Part shown: positions 37,273 to 46,181 of the stretch, one piece after another
Position numbering within the stretch: the stretch's first letter is position 1
Layout of the letters: each line of letters starts with the position of its first letter
Assembly (NCBI GenBank): GCA_947451145.1
Contig: CANFXW010000009.1
Span: 1 to 64,000, forward strand
Reading direction: 5' to 3'
Length of the DNA: 64,000 nt
DNA from: Sphingomonadaceae bacterium
GTDB lineage: Bacteria; Pseudomonadota; Alphaproteobacteria; Sphingomonadales; Sphingomonadaceae
Notes under the pieces: model-generated
What the model saw: only the letters and a program-made list of their open reading frames with translations
Told to the model about the DNA's origin: nothing
Databases searched by the model: none
Position numbers and translations under genes: made by a program

Positions 37273-38676
37273 ATGAACATCGCGGTTAAGCCGAAGCCTG
37301 CGGCATCGTTGCCGAACATAGTGCTGCGGGAAGCATCGCTGCAGCAGGGTCTCGAGCGCCGCCGTCTGCAGAGCTACCTGGCGATCATGCTGGGCGACAT
37401 CGCCATGCTGCTGCTGGGCTTTGTTGCCGGCGGCTATCTCTACCTGGGGCATGAAGGGGTGGATCAGGGGCTGCTGCTGGGCCAACTGGTGCTGCCCGCC
37501 TTCCTGACGATCGCCCTGTACAACAATTCCTACTCGCTCGACACCCTGCAACGCCCGTTCCATGGCATTGCCCGGGCTCTGATGGCCCTGCTGGTGTCAT
37601 CGGCCGTGGTCATCTTCATTGCCTTCTACACCAAATCGAGCCGCGACTTTTCGCGCGTAACCTTCACCAGCGGCGTGCTGTTCGCCTCTGCGCTGATCCC
37701 ATGGATGCGCGCGCAGATGCGGGCGTTTGTGGCATGGCGCTGCGGGAATTTTGTCGTCAATGAACTGGTGATCGACGATGGCGGTCCGGTTATCGACCTG
37801 CCGCACGTGCGCCGGGTTGATGCAGCGCGCTTTTCGCTCGTGCCTGATTCGGCGGATCCGGTGGCGCTCGACAGGATTGGCAACCTGCTGCGCAATGTTG
37901 ACCGGGTGATCATTTCCTGCCCGCCTGACCGGCGACATGCCTGGGCGATGATCTGCAAAGGCGCGGCTATTGAAGGCGAAGTGATCGACGATACCATCGC
38001 CGAGCTGGATGCGCTGGGCGCGCGGCTGGCTGGCGGGCGCGGCTTGCTGTTGGTTTCGGTTGGCCCGCTGGGTTTGCGCATGCGGGCGCTCAAACGCATA
38101 TTTGACCTGGCCTTTGCCATTCCGGCGATCATCCTGATCTCGCCGCTGCTGGTGGTCGTGGCCTTGGCGATCAAACTTTCGGACGGCGGGCCGGTGCTGT
38201 TCGTTCAGCGGCGGATGGGCCTTGGCAACACCTTTTTCAACATGCTCAAGTTTCGTTCGATGACGATGTCCGGCAGCGATCAGGACGGTGCCGTTTCCAC
38301 CGCGCGTGACGATGCGCGGGTTACCCGCATCGGCAGCTTTATCCGCCGAACCTCGATTGATGAATTGCCCCAGTTGTTCAACGTGCTGCTTGGCGACATG
38401 TCGGTTGTCGGCCCGCGCCCCCATGCGATTGGCAGCCACGCGGGCGACAAGCTGTTCTGGGAAGTCGATGCCCGATACTGGCAGCGCCATGCGTTGAAGC
38501 CGGGGATGACCGGGCTCGCCCAGATTCGCGGACTGCGCGGCGCGACGAATCGCGAATCAGATCTCGCCCAACGTCTGAATGCCGATCTCGAGTATTTGAA
38601 CGGCTGGTCAATTTGGCGCGATGCTGCAATTCTTGTTGCGACATTAAGGGTAATCGTGCACGAAAAGGCCTACTGA
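37273..38676 (+). CDS. Exopolysaccharide initiating sugar transferase (polyprenyl glycosylphosphotransferase)
   Basis: This 467-aa protein transfers the first sugar-phosphate onto undecaprenyl phosphate. Four or five N-terminal membrane helices lie before residue 140. A CoA-binding-like middle domain and one more helix (LAFAIPAIILISPLLVVVAL) follow. The C-terminal bacterial sugar transferase domain has GPVLFVQRRMGLGNTFFNML, FRSMTMSGSDQDGAVSTARD, TSIDELPQLFNVLLGDMSVV and RHALKPGMTGLAQIRGLRG. The start is ATG 37273 or the in-frame GTG 37264; no strong ribosome site decides. It is first in the polysaccharide locus. Confidence 0.9.
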   Translation: MNIAVKPKPAASLPNIVLREASLQQGLERRRLQSYLAIMLGDIAMLLLGFVAGGYLYLGHEGVDQGLLLGQLVLPAFLTIALYNNSYSLDTLQRPFHGIARALMALLVSSAVVIFIAFYTKSSRDFSRVTFTSGVLFASALIPWMRAQMRAFVAWRCGNFVVNELVIDDGGPVIDLPHVRRVDAARFSLVPDSADPVALDRIGNLLRNVDRVIISCPPDRRHAWAMICKGAAIEGEVIDDTIAELDALGARLAGGRGLLLVSVGPLGLRMRALKRIFDLAFAIPAIILISPLLVVVALAIKLSDGGPVLFVQRRMGLGNTFFNMLKFRSMTMSGSDQDGAVSTARDDARVTRIGSFIRRTSIDELPQLFNVLLGDMSVVGPRPHAIGSHAGDKLFWEVDARYWQRHALKPGMTGLAQIRGLRGATNRESDLAQRLNADLEYLNGWSIWRDAAILVATLRVIVHEKAY

Positions 38677-38922
38677 TTCTGGCGGAGGCGATTGGGGCTT
38701 TGCCGGGGTGGTATGAAGGCCGGATTTAAGCCGATTTATTGCGATGTAGTTGAATCGTTGGGGATTCAACAATGCAGTGATGAATCAGTAGGTTCGGCTG
38801 GATATGTGAGACAGTTAGAACAAGCAGTAATTAATTGGGCGCTTTTGCTGCAGTGGCGAATAAGGGTAGACTAAGTAGGACTACTCTGTTATCCGCTTTA
38901 ACCAAGAATATGGAGGCAACAG
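38677..38922 (+). other. AT-richer leader with two small inverted repeats, upstream of the Gly/Ala-rich protein gene
   Basis: This 246-bp stretch lacks a credible gene; a 60-codon frame at 38692 has no ribosome site or family. It holds a perfect 8-bp stem, GTTGAATC (38749-38756) with GATTCAAC (38763-38770), and a small palindrome AGTAGGACTACT just ahead of the next gene. Composition is visibly AT-richer than the genes around it. It is probably the promoter and leader region for the small secreted protein. Confidence 0.5.
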
Positions 38923-39276
38923 GTGACCAGTCAGTTTCTCGCAATGCTCGCAGCAGCCGGACTTGTAACGGCAGGCGTATCTGCGACCGCCGAAACCCGT
39001 TCGGTTAGCGCTCTTCCTTCGATCACTTCGGTTGCTGGCGTAGTCCCGGCTCGTGCCGCTCCGCAGGTTGATTGCACACTTGATGAAAACATCCCGCTCG
39101 ACGTCTGCAAGGGCGCTGGCAAAGCCGGTGCTGTCCCAGCAGGTGGCAATTCCGGCGTTGGCGCAGCGGCTGGCGGTGCTGCTGCTGGCGGCGGCTCGGC
39201 GATTCTTCCTGTATTGCTCGGCGCGCTTGGCGTTGGCGGTATTGCAGCCGGACTTTCAGGTTCCAGCAAAGGCTGA
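38923..39276 (+). CDS. Small secreted Gly/Ala-rich protein in the polysaccharide locus
   Basis: This 117-aa protein starts at a GTG (38923) with a strong GGAGG site 6 nt upstream. It has a signal peptide (FLAMLAAAGLVTAGVSATAE) and two cysteines, in QVDCTLDENIPLDVCKGAG. A Gly/Ala-rich region (residues ~70-95) and a hydrophobic C-terminal segment (AILPVLLGALGVGGIAAGLS) follow. The last may be a membrane anchor. I do not recognise the family. It has its own terminator, so it can be expressed apart from the flanking polysaccharide genes. Confidence 0.75.
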   Translation: MTSQFLAMLAAAGLVTAGVSATAETRSVSALPSITSVAGVVPARAAPQVDCTLDENIPLDVCKGAGKAGAVPAGGNSGVGAAAGGAAAGGGSAILPVLLGALGVGGIAAGLSGSSKG

Positions 39277-39324
39277 TCGAATTTCACTTCGATGAACCTG
39301 TCGGCTTCGGGCCGACAAGATCAG

Positions 39325-39350
39325 CCCCCTTCGGACCGGAGGGGGTTTTT
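39325..39350 (+). terminator. Rho-independent terminator after the Gly/Ala-rich protein gene
   Basis: CCCCCT (39325-39330) pairs with AGGGGG (39340-39345), extended by two inner pairs and followed by TTTTT. A second hairpin, TGTCGGC/GCCGACA (39299-39317), lies just upstream. The ligase-type gene begins within 40 bp, so partial read-through may be needed to express it. Confidence 0.8.
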
Positions 39351-39385
39351 CTTTGGCTGGTGTCCATTCTGGATTGGATAAGAGA

Positions 39386-40780
39386 TTGCTGGGAGCGGGA
39401 AGGGTAAGCAGCAAGCACAAGGTCGTCGCCGCAATTCTTGCCGGGGCGGCGGTGGTGCTGGGTGGTGGTGGCTCGCCTGCGCCGATTCCGGAAATTATCC
39501 TGCAGTGCCTTTCCGCCCTTGCCCTTGCGGCTTGGCTTGTCCTGCCCAAGGCAGAGGCTCCGATCTTTCCTGTTGATCGCCGCATCTGGATGATCGCCCT
39601 GATGGTGGTGATCCTGCCGCTGGTTCAGCTTGTCCCGCTCCCGCCCGTCCTCTGGCATGCGATGAACGGACGAGAGGTTGAACGGGCGGCGCTTGCATTG
39701 GTTGGCGCAGACAACAGCTGGCAGCCATGGACGATGCTGCCTGTGCGGACATTTACATCGATACTGGCGATCTTGCCGGCTTTGGTCATGATGCTGATGG
39801 CAGCCAGTCTGCCGCGTGGCGGGCGGGCGCTTCTGGTCGCCGTCATAGCCTCGATGGCCTTCATGAGTCTGATCGTCGGCGCGGGACAGATGGCAGGCGG
39901 TCAGGGCAATGCCTTCCGGTTCTATGAGGCAGACCTTGGTTTTCTCAATGGCTTTCAGGCCAATCACAACAGCGCTGCCGACATCTTGTTGATCGCCATG
40001 GTCGGCATTGCGGTCACGGCCCGCGAATATGCCGAATACCGGTCGCGGACCCGGCTGACACCGGTCTGGAGGCTGGGTCTGGTGGCGGCAAGCTGCCTGC
40101 TCCTGTCGATCGGCGTGTTCCTCACGGCTTCGCGCATGGGTGTGGTGCTTTTGCCCGTGGCCTTGTTGGGTGTACTCTGGACAGTCTGGCCGCTGTTGAA
40201 ATTCAACCGGAACTGGATTGCCGGCCTCGGCATCGCTGCTCTGGTCATCGTGGTTGGTGTCGTATGGTTCGCCGCGCACAACAATGTCATCGGCAGGGTG
40301 CTTGGCCGATTCGATTTTGCCAACGAATACCGCCGCGACATCTGGCGAGACACCCGATACGCGATTGGCCAATATTTCCCCTGGGGAACCGGCATGGGCA
40401 GTTTCGTGCCCGTGTTTCAAGGCGCCGAGCGCCTCGAAGCTGTCGGGCAGACAATCCCCAACCGGGCGCACAATGATTTTCTTGAGCTCTTGCTTGAAGG
40501 CGGGGTGTTTGCCGCCATGCTGCTTTCCGCGATTGTCTGGACAATTGGCCAGGCAGCGCGCAAAGCTGTTAGCAAGGCTCCTGCTGGATCGCGCGGGCAA
40601 GTCATTTTCGCAATAACTACACTGGCCGTGATTGCGCTGCATTCACAAGTGGATTATCCGCTTCGTTCGATGTCGCTCGCTTTCATCGCGGCGATTTGCG
40701 TGGCACTGCTGATGCCGCTTCCGGGGGCCAGTTTTGGCAACAGGGCTGATGGGGAAGAGCTGAGGGGTAATGATGTTTGA
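39386..40780 (+). CDS. O-antigen ligase/Wzy-type polysaccharide polymerase
   Basis: This polytopic membrane protein of about 464 aa has around ten helices and the Wzy_C/O-antigen ligase signature near the C-terminus. The signature contains GQTIPNRAHNDFLELLLEGG, with the conserved His before a helix, and a loop with GFQANHNSAADILL. It would polymerise or ligate repeat units in the periplasm. The start is uncertain: no ATG or GTG fits, and TTG at 39386 or 39374 are candidates, behind the terminator at 39325-39350. It overlaps the export gene by 11 nt. Confidence 0.82.
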   Translation: MLGAGRVSSKHKVVAAILAGAAVVLGGGGSPAPIPEIILQCLSALALAAWLVLPKAEAPIFPVDRRIWMIALMVVILPLVQLVPLPPVLWHAMNGREVERAALALVGADNSWQPWTMLPVRTFTSILAILPALVMMLMAASLPRGGRALLVAVIASMAFMSLIVGAGQMAGGQGNAFRFYEADLGFLNGFQANHNSAADILLIAMVGIAVTAREYAEYRSRTRLTPVWRLGLVAASCLLLSIGVFLTASRMGVVLLPVALLGVLWTVWPLLKFNRNWIAGLGIAALVIVVGVVWFAAHNNVIGRVLGRFDFANEYRRDIWRDTRYAIGQYFPWGTGMGSFVPVFQGAERLEAVGQTIPNRAHNDFLELLLEGGVFAAMLLSAIVWTIGQAARKAVSKAPAGSRGQVIFAITTLAVIALHSQVDYPLRSMSLAFIAAICVALLMPLPGASFGNRADGEELRGNDV

Positions 40781-41498
40781 GCCTGTCCAATCGCGCCGGT
40801 CTGGTGCGGCCCCGTTTTCCATGGCGTTGGCTGTCTCTGCCGTGCTTATGCTGTCAGCCTGCTATGGCACAGGCGGGAAAAGCCCGCTGCCTTCGGGTCA
40901 GGCGGCCTATGCAGCCATACCCGAACGGGTGGAAGGCGGCGAAACAGGCGAGAAATTGCACGCCGGGGATCGCATCTCGATCAAGGTCTTTGGCGAGCCT
41001 GAACTGAGTTCGGATAATTATCGCGTCGATTCGACTGGCTATCTCCAGATCCCGCTGATTGGCGAAATGATCGCCGGCGGCCAGACAACGCGCGAACTCA
41101 GTGCCGAAATTGCCCGCCGCCTTGGCGCCAAATATATCCGTGATCCGCAGGTTGCAGTTGCGATCATCGATCGCCCGCGTTCGACTTTCACGGTTGAAGG
41201 CAGCGTTGCCGCACCGGGCGTTTTCGAGGCCAATCCCGAAACCACCCTGCTCACCGCTCTGGCACAGGCCAAGAGCCCGGTTGTTACCGCTGACCTCAAA
41301 GAGGTGATGGTTTTCCGGATGATCAATGGCCGCCGCGCAGGTGCCCGGTTCAATCTGAACGACATCCGCAAGGGCCGCGCCGGTGATCCGCAAATTCTTG
41401 CTGGCGATACCGTCGTCGTCGGCAATTCCGCATTGAAGAGCAGCTGGCGCGATTTCCTCGCAGCAGCACCGCTGTTCAACATCTTCACATTCTTCTGA
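40770..41498 (+). CDS. Outer-membrane polysaccharide export lipoprotein (Wza-like)
   Basis: This 242-aa lipoprotein has lipobox SAVLMLSACYGTG. It has a Poly_export domain (KLHAGDRISIKVFGEPELSS, DSTGYLQIPLIGEMIAGGQT) and a SLBB-type domain (FTVEGSVAAPGVFEANPETT). It is shorter than E. coli Wza (~380 aa) and lacks the C-terminal amphipathic barrel helix, ending with a short hydrophobic segment (DFLAAAPLFNIFTFF). It would form the periplasmic/outer-membrane conduit for the polymer. It is coupled to the gene before and 23 bp before the kinase. Confidence 0.9.
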   Translation: MMFEPVQSRRSGAAPFSMALAVSAVLMLSACYGTGGKSPLPSGQAAYAAIPERVEGGETGEKLHAGDRISIKVFGEPELSSDNYRVDSTGYLQIPLIGEMIAGGQTTRELSAEIARRLGAKYIRDPQVAVAIIDRPRSTFTVEGSVAAPGVFEANPETTLLTALAQAKSPVVTADLKEVMVFRMINGRRAGARFNLNDIRKGRAGDPQILAGDTVVVGNSALKSSWRDFLAAAPLFNIFTFF

Positions 41499-41521
41499 TC
41501 TCGAGCGGGAAAGGTTCTCCC

Positions 41522-43750
41522 TTGGCCACCACCATGCCTTTCGATGAAGCCCCTGATCGCCAGTCGATTTTCGATGCCGCGCATGGTGATGACTATGGCG
41601 CCTATGGCATGCAGCCCAAAAGCGGATTTGATTTCCGCTATCTGCTGGCAACGATACGCGCGAACCTGTTGATGATCGTCGCAATCATTGCGGTCTTCGT
41701 GGCGATCGGCGTGATCAAGACCATGCTGCAAACGCCGCGCTATACGGCAATGACAACGATTCAGATCAGCGGTGCGACCGCGCGGGTGCTTGGCCGTGAC
41801 CAGGATGAGATGACACCGGCAGACGGTGAATATGATGCGGAAAGATCGCTTAAGACCCAGATGGAAGTGCTCAAGAGCCGCGTTCTCGCGCAGCGTGTAG
41901 TGCAAAAGCTGAAGCTGGCTGGAAATCCGCAGTTCTTCAAGTCGCAGGAGGTCGATTCCCTTGCTCCGGGAACATCGCCAAAGGTCCTGGCGGACATCGC
42001 GACCAGCCTTGTTGCAGGTAATCTTGGCGTGAACCTGCCGGTTGATTCGCGGGTAGTGACGCTGACTTGGACGAGCACCGACCCGCAGATGTCGCAGCTG
42101 ATCGCCAACACCTATGCGAGCGAATTCATTCAGGCCGATTTGCAGCGCAAGTTCGATTCATCGGCCTATGCGCGCAATTTCATCGCCGAGCAGCTGACCG
42201 AAACCAAGCAGCGGCTGGAAGATTCAGAGCGCGCCCTGAATGCCTACTCGCGCCAGGCCGGCCTGATCCGCACCCGCGATGCGCTGGGATCGGGAAGCGA
42301 AAAGGAAGGCGGCAAGTCGGGCGGAGCATCCGTAACAACTTCAAGCCTGCTGCAGGTCAACGAAGCTGCCAACGATGCCACGGCAAGGCGTATCGTTGCC
42401 GAGGGTGAATGGCGCGCGGTCGCATCGACACCGCCGCTTTCGACCAAGCAGGTATTGGCCAACGCGACGGTGAATGAACTGCTGGCCCAGAAGGCTTCGA
42501 TGCAAGCTGAACTGGAACAGGAGCGTTCGCGCCATCTCGATGACTATCCTACAGTCAAGGCCAAGATCGATCAGATTGCCGCGCTGAACAAGCAGATCCA
42601 ATTAGCCGCCGATAACGTCCGCAAGGGCATTCAGGCCGAATACCTCGCTGCGCTCAACACCGAGAGCAAGCTTGCCTCGCAGGTCAACCAGCTGAAGGGC
42701 GCGACGCTGTCTGAACAGGACCAGACCGTGCAATATGCCCTGCTCGCCCGCGAAGCGGATACCAACCGCGAGGTCTATGACGGGCTGCTGCAACGCTACA
42801 AGCAGCTCAATGCATCGGCAGGTATCAGCCTCAGCAACATTGCCATTGTTGATACTGCCGAAGTCCCAGGCGGGCCTTCATCGCCCAATCTTGTGAAGAA
42901 CCTTCTGATTTCCCTGATTCTGGGGATGGGCCTCGCTGCCGCGACCGTCTTCTTCAAGGATCAGTTCGACGATTCGATCCGTGTTCCGGAAGACGTCGAG
43001 AACAAGCTGGCCCTGTCGCTGCTCGGCGTGGTTCCACGGTCGGAAGGCGAAGACCCTTCAGAGGCGCTGCTCGATCCGAAATCGCCGATATCGGAAGCCT
43101 ACAACTCGCTGCGCGGTTCCCTGCTGTACTCGACCACCGAAGGTCTGCCGCACATCATGCTGGTTACCAGCGCACAGGCGAGCGAGGGCAAGACGACCAG
43201 CGCGATCGCGATCGCCAACAGCTTCGCCCGGATGGGCAAGAGCGTACTGTTGATCGACGCCGATCTCCGTCGCCCTTCGCTGCACAAGCGGGTTGGCTTT
43301 GCCAATGAGCGCGGACTCTCCTCGCTCCTCACCTCGCATGAAGCGATCTCGACGGTGTCGATGCCTTCCGGGCAGGAATTCCTGACCTTCATGCCTTCGG
43401 GCCCGATCCCGCCGAGCCCGACCGAGCTGATCTCTACCCCGCGCATGGAGGCGATCCTGCAAGAGGCCGCTGCCGCCTATGACGTGGTGATTATCGACAG
43501 CCCGCCGATCCTCGGCCTTGCCGACGCACCGATGCTTTCGGCGCTGGTCGATGGCGTGGTGTTCATCGTCGAGGCTGATCGCAGCCGCCGTGGTTCGCTG
43601 AAGACAGCGCTGCGCCGACTGCGCGCGATGCGCCCGGTCCTGCTCGGCGCGGTGCTGACGAAGTTCGATCCGCTCAAGGCCGGTAATCGCTATTCCGAAT
43701 ACTACGGCTACGACTATTACCAGTACAGCAGCGAAGCAAAGGCCGGCTGA
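41522..43750 (+). CDS. Polysaccharide co-polymerase with tyrosine autokinase domain (Wzc-like)
   Basis: This 742-aa inner-membrane protein controls polymer length and export. The Wzz domain with first helix (LLMIVAIIAVFVAIGVIKTM) is near residues 45-65. A long periplasmic coiled-coil stretch and a second helix around 460 follow. The kinase domain has Walker A SAQASEGKTTSAIAIANSF, Walker A' SVLLIDADLRRPS and Walker B VVIIDSPPILGLADAP. The C-terminus is a tyrosine cluster (YSEYYGYDYYQYSSE) for autophosphorylation. The start TTG at 41522 has GAAAGG at proper spacing; ATG 41534 is the alternative. Confidence 0.93.
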   Translation: MATTMPFDEAPDRQSIFDAAHGDDYGAYGMQPKSGFDFRYLLATIRANLLMIVAIIAVFVAIGVIKTMLQTPRYTAMTTIQISGATARVLGRDQDEMTPADGEYDAERSLKTQMEVLKSRVLAQRVVQKLKLAGNPQFFKSQEVDSLAPGTSPKVLADIATSLVAGNLGVNLPVDSRVVTLTWTSTDPQMSQLIANTYASEFIQADLQRKFDSSAYARNFIAEQLTETKQRLEDSERALNAYSRQAGLIRTRDALGSGSEKEGGKSGGASVTTSSLLQVNEAANDATARRIVAEGEWRAVASTPPLSTKQVLANATVNELLAQKASMQAELEQERSRHLDDYPTVKAKIDQIAALNKQIQLAADNVRKGIQAEYLAALNTESKLASQVNQLKGATLSEQDQTVQYALLAREADTNREVYDGLLQRYKQLNASAGISLSNIAIVDTAEVPGGPSSPNLVKNLLISLILGMGLAAATVFFKDQFDDSIRVPEDVENKLALSLLGVVPRSEGEDPSEALLDPKSPISEAYNSLRGSLLYSTTEGLPHIMLVTSAQASEGKTTSAIAIANSFARMGKSVLLIDADLRRPSLHKRVGFANERGLSSLLTSHEAISTVSMPSGQEFLTFMPSGPIPPSPTELISTPRMEAILQEAAAAYDVVIIDSPPILGLADAPMLSALVDGVVFIVEADRSRRGSLKTALRRLRAMRPVLLGAVLTKFDPLKAGNRYSEYYGYDYYQYSSEAKAG

Positions 43751-43758
43751 TCCCGGAT

Positions 43759-44946
43759 ATGGGCGGCCGCGGAACCCCCGGGTATGTGAAGCCGCTCTGC
43801 CTGCTTGGCTGCCTGCTGTTCATTGTCGCGGCGATTGGCAACGGGATCGATCGGCAGGCACACTACAGCACGGCACTGGCGGCCAGGATGCCGTCGCTGC
43901 TGGCCGCCGATGCCTTGGCCGTGCGCGGCGAAGCCTCGCTGAATTCCGGACAGTTCCAGTCAGCCCTGGAGGACGGCACCGCTGCGGTCCTGCGCGCGCC
44001 GGTTGATCCTGCCAGCGCGGCGCTGCTCGGTTCGGCCCGGCTGGGGCTGGGAGACGCGGCAGGGGCGCAGCGCGCAATGCTGGTGGCCGGCACGATGGGC
44101 TGGCGCGTTCCGCTTACCCAGATCTACTGGATGCAGCAGGCGGCAGCCTTGCAGCAGTACCCTGTCGCTGCGCTCCGGCTCGATGCCCTGTTGCGCCAAC
44201 ATCCCTGGATGCTGAGCCGCACTTCGCTGCTTGCGCCGCTTGAATCGGTACCGGAAGGCCGCAAGGCAATCGCTGACCGGCTGGCGACCGCGCCGCCGTG
44301 GCTGATTGCCTATGCAAGCGAAACCTCGGAGCTGCCTATCGAAGTGGTGGCAGAGCGGGCTGCCGTGCTTGGCCAGCTATCCGCTCGTGGCCAAAAGATT
44401 GGCTGCGACCCCGTTGCCCCGCTCGTCAACAAGCTGGTTGATGCTGCCCGATTTGCAGAAGCCTATGGCCTGTGGCGGGGGCATTGCAGCGATGCCGGCA
44501 CTGGCCTGATCGGCGATCCCGATCTGGTCAAGTTGAGGACCAGCGGCGCACGGTCCTATTTCGAATGGGATGTGGTTGGCAGCGCTGATGTATCGATGGC
44601 ACTGGTTCCTGCCGAAGCGTCTGCCCAGATGATCGAAGTGCACAGCGAAGCGCCCGTCAGCCGGACCATTATGCGCCAACTCCTCACTATTCCGCCGGGG
44701 CGTTACCGGCTGGAATGGCGCGCCATACCACTTGCAGGAAAATCCGATCCGCAGGTGGTAGCGGCAGTGGGTTGCAGTCCGGACCCAGCCGGCCGACTGG
44801 CTGCATCGAAGGCAGCGGGGCAGGGTTCATGGCAGGCGGATCTGGCTGTCAGTTCGGATTGCCCGGCGCATTGGCTGGCATTCTCGGTATTGGCCGGATC
44901 GCCTGACCTGCGGTTTGGCAAGATCAAACTCGAAGCCGTCCGCTAA
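43759..44946 (+). CDS. Unknown membrane-anchored protein of the polysaccharide locus
   Basis: This 395-aa protein has one N-terminal membrane segment (LCLLGCLLFIVAAIGNGI). A helical, TPR-like region follows (residues ~45-200, e.g. LLAADALAVRGEASLNSGQF). The C-terminal part is beta-rich with four cysteines (WRGHCSD, AAVGCSPD and SSDCPAHWLAFSVLAGSP among them). It is probably periplasmic. It is 8 bp behind the kinase gene, so it belongs to the same operon. I do not recognise a family; a role in polymer assembly is inferred from position only. Confidence 0.75.
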   Translation: MGGRGTPGYVKPLCLLGCLLFIVAAIGNGIDRQAHYSTALAARMPSLLAADALAVRGEASLNSGQFQSALEDGTAAVLRAPVDPASAALLGSARLGLGDAAGAQRAMLVAGTMGWRVPLTQIYWMQQAAALQQYPVAALRLDALLRQHPWMLSRTSLLAPLESVPEGRKAIADRLATAPPWLIAYASETSELPIEVVAERAAVLGQLSARGQKIGCDPVAPLVNKLVDAARFAEAYGLWRGHCSDAGTGLIGDPDLVKLRTSGARSYFEWDVVGSADVSMALVPAEASAQMIEVHSEAPVSRTIMRQLLTIPPGRYRLEWRAIPLAGKSDPQVVAAVGCSPDPAGRLAASKAAGQGSWQADLAVSSDCPAHWLAFSVLAGSPDLRFGKIKLEAVR

Positions 44947-45434
44947 CCTGCCCAGCCGCTCCATTGCGGGTCCAAGCTGACTGCATGGCGCCGCAAAGCC
45001 GTGCGAGCCAACCGCTCAACCTCTGCCTTGCGCCGCGCAGCCGCGAGCGGCACATCGGCCGCATCGCGCAGGAATTCCGCATCATAGCCATCGGCAACGA
45101 TCAGGCCGCAGCGATCCGGCAGGAATGATTCGCTCTCCATGCAGGCGCGATCAAGGTGGTGCGCCAGCCCCCAATAGAACCGGTCGCAATGATCAAGGTA
45201 ATCGGTCCACTTGTTATCGCCCAGCAAATCGGCCTTGCTGACCTTGATCTCGACGATGATCACCCGCCCCTTGGCATCGATCCCCATCAGATCGGCCCGC
45301 CGGCCAGAGCGCAAAGGCATTTCGGGCAGGCACCAGACATCGTTGCGGGCAAACAGCCTGCCGATCCCGCGCGCTACGGCTTGCGCACTGCGTTGTTCGG
45401 AAGAAAGCGGGCCTGCATCCATGGCTGGAAGCAT
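44943..45434 (-). CDS. mmcB: MmcB family DNA repair protein
   Basis: This protein of about 163 aa belongs to the MmcB (DUF1052-like) family, known in Caulobacter for resistance to mitomycin C. The nuclease-like core RRADLMGID...VIIVEIKVSKADLLGDNKWT has the D...ExK pattern of PD-(D/E)xK folds. It continues with YLDHCDRFYWGLAHH and FLPDRCGLIVADGY. The start is uncertain (ATG 45434, ATG 45422 or TTG 45458). It overlaps the convergent polysaccharide gene by 4 nt. Confidence 0.88.
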   Translation of the reverse strand: MLPAMDAGPLSSEQRSAQAVARGIGRLFARNDVWCLPEMPLRSGRRADLMGIDAKGRVIIVEIKVSKADLLGDNKWTDYLDHCDRFYWGLAHHLDRACMESESFLPDRCGLIVADGYDAEFLRDAADVPLAAARRKAEVERLARTALRRHAVSLDPQWSGWAG

Positions 45435-45464
45435 AGGAACAGAGAGGGAACTTCGCAAGGGCCG

Positions 45465-45893
45465 TCAGAATGCGCGGCGCAGATTCTCGCTTTGCGGAGC
45501 CAGTGCCAGCAAGGCCGCGCGGGCAGACTGGTATTCCTGCAGCAGACTGAGCGCAGCGGCGCGCGAATCGACTCCGCGTGCGTGGACTGCCAGCAAGGCG
45601 GCAATCCCGGCTTCCATCACTACCGAAAGATCGTCGATGCCCTGCTCGGCCATTGTGCGCCGCCAACCACCGGCATCACGTACCACGGCGGGGAAATTGC
45701 GCGATTCGGCGCGCATCGGCTCATGCGCCATCCCCGCCAGCGCCGCGACAATGCCCGCGGCATCGTGCAGGGCAGACCACTTCATGCTCATCGCGCTCGA
45801 CGCAGCCTGGCCAAAATTGGCGCGGCCCGCAGCGGGCATGCTGCCTTTCGGGCTGTTCGGCACCGAGCCGATGGGGGGCTGAGCAAAATCCAT
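45465..45893 (-). CDS. Conserved-looking hypothetical protein
   Basis: This 142-aa protein starts MDFAQPPIGSVPNSPKGSM. The rest is mostly helical: KWSALHDAAGIVAALAGMAH, GWRRTMAEQGIDDLSVVMEA and LLQEYQSARAALLALAPQSE. No signal peptide or membrane segment is present. The family is not recognised. It precedes mmcB by about 30 bp in the same orientation, and a palindromic element covers the region just upstream of its start. Confidence 0.65.
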   Translation of the reverse strand: MDFAQPPIGSVPNSPKGSMPAAGRANFGQAASSAMSMKWSALHDAAGIVAALAGMAHEPMRAESRNFPAVVRDAGGWRRTMAEQGIDDLSVVMEAGIAALLAVHARGVDSRAAALSLLQEYQSARAALLALAPQSENLRRAF

Positions 45894-45947
45894 GCCCACC
45901 CAATACCCTCGCGCCCCTTGCCAAAGTGCTAATTTGGAGAGCCTTGT

Positions 45948-46108
45948 CCAGAATTCGCGGAAGAGCGAATTCTGGCAGGGCACCAGCCCGCTCCCCCGCC
46001 CGACCACCCAGAGCATACAAACTCGTTGGGAGCCTTTCGGCGCCAGCCGTCACCTCAAGCGGCGGGGGAGCGGGCTGGTGCCGTACTATCCGAAACGGAG
46101 TTTCGGAT
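45948..46108. repeat. Composite palindromic intergenic element
   Basis: Three inverted repeats are nested in ~160 bp. The central pair is a perfect 22-bp repeat, 45979-46000 against 46061-46082 (GGCACCAGCCCGCTCCCCC...). The left hairpin is CCAGAATTCGC/GCGAATTCTGG (45948-45975). The right hairpin is ATCCGAAAC/GTTTCGGAT (46088-46108). It fills most of the gap between the hypothetical gene and tRNA-Arg and codes for nothing credible. The architecture is like that of the element at 4049, but the sequence differs. Confidence 0.7.
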
Positions 46109-46181
46109 CAGACTGGCTGCGTTCAGGGATAATAGCACTGGCAAGCCTTTGCACCCTCTGCTAACCGCTGCATCGGCTCAG

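Noticed and set aside
38692..38874. 60-codon frame ahead of the Gly/Ala-rich protein gene
   Set aside because: No ribosome site, no recognisable family and AT-rich content; the region fits a promoter/leader better.
39284..40642. 452-codon minus-strand frame opposite the O-antigen ligase gene
   Set aside because: Its product is full of His/Gln/Arg runs typical of a shadow frame, while the plus frame shows ten membrane helices and the Wzy signature.
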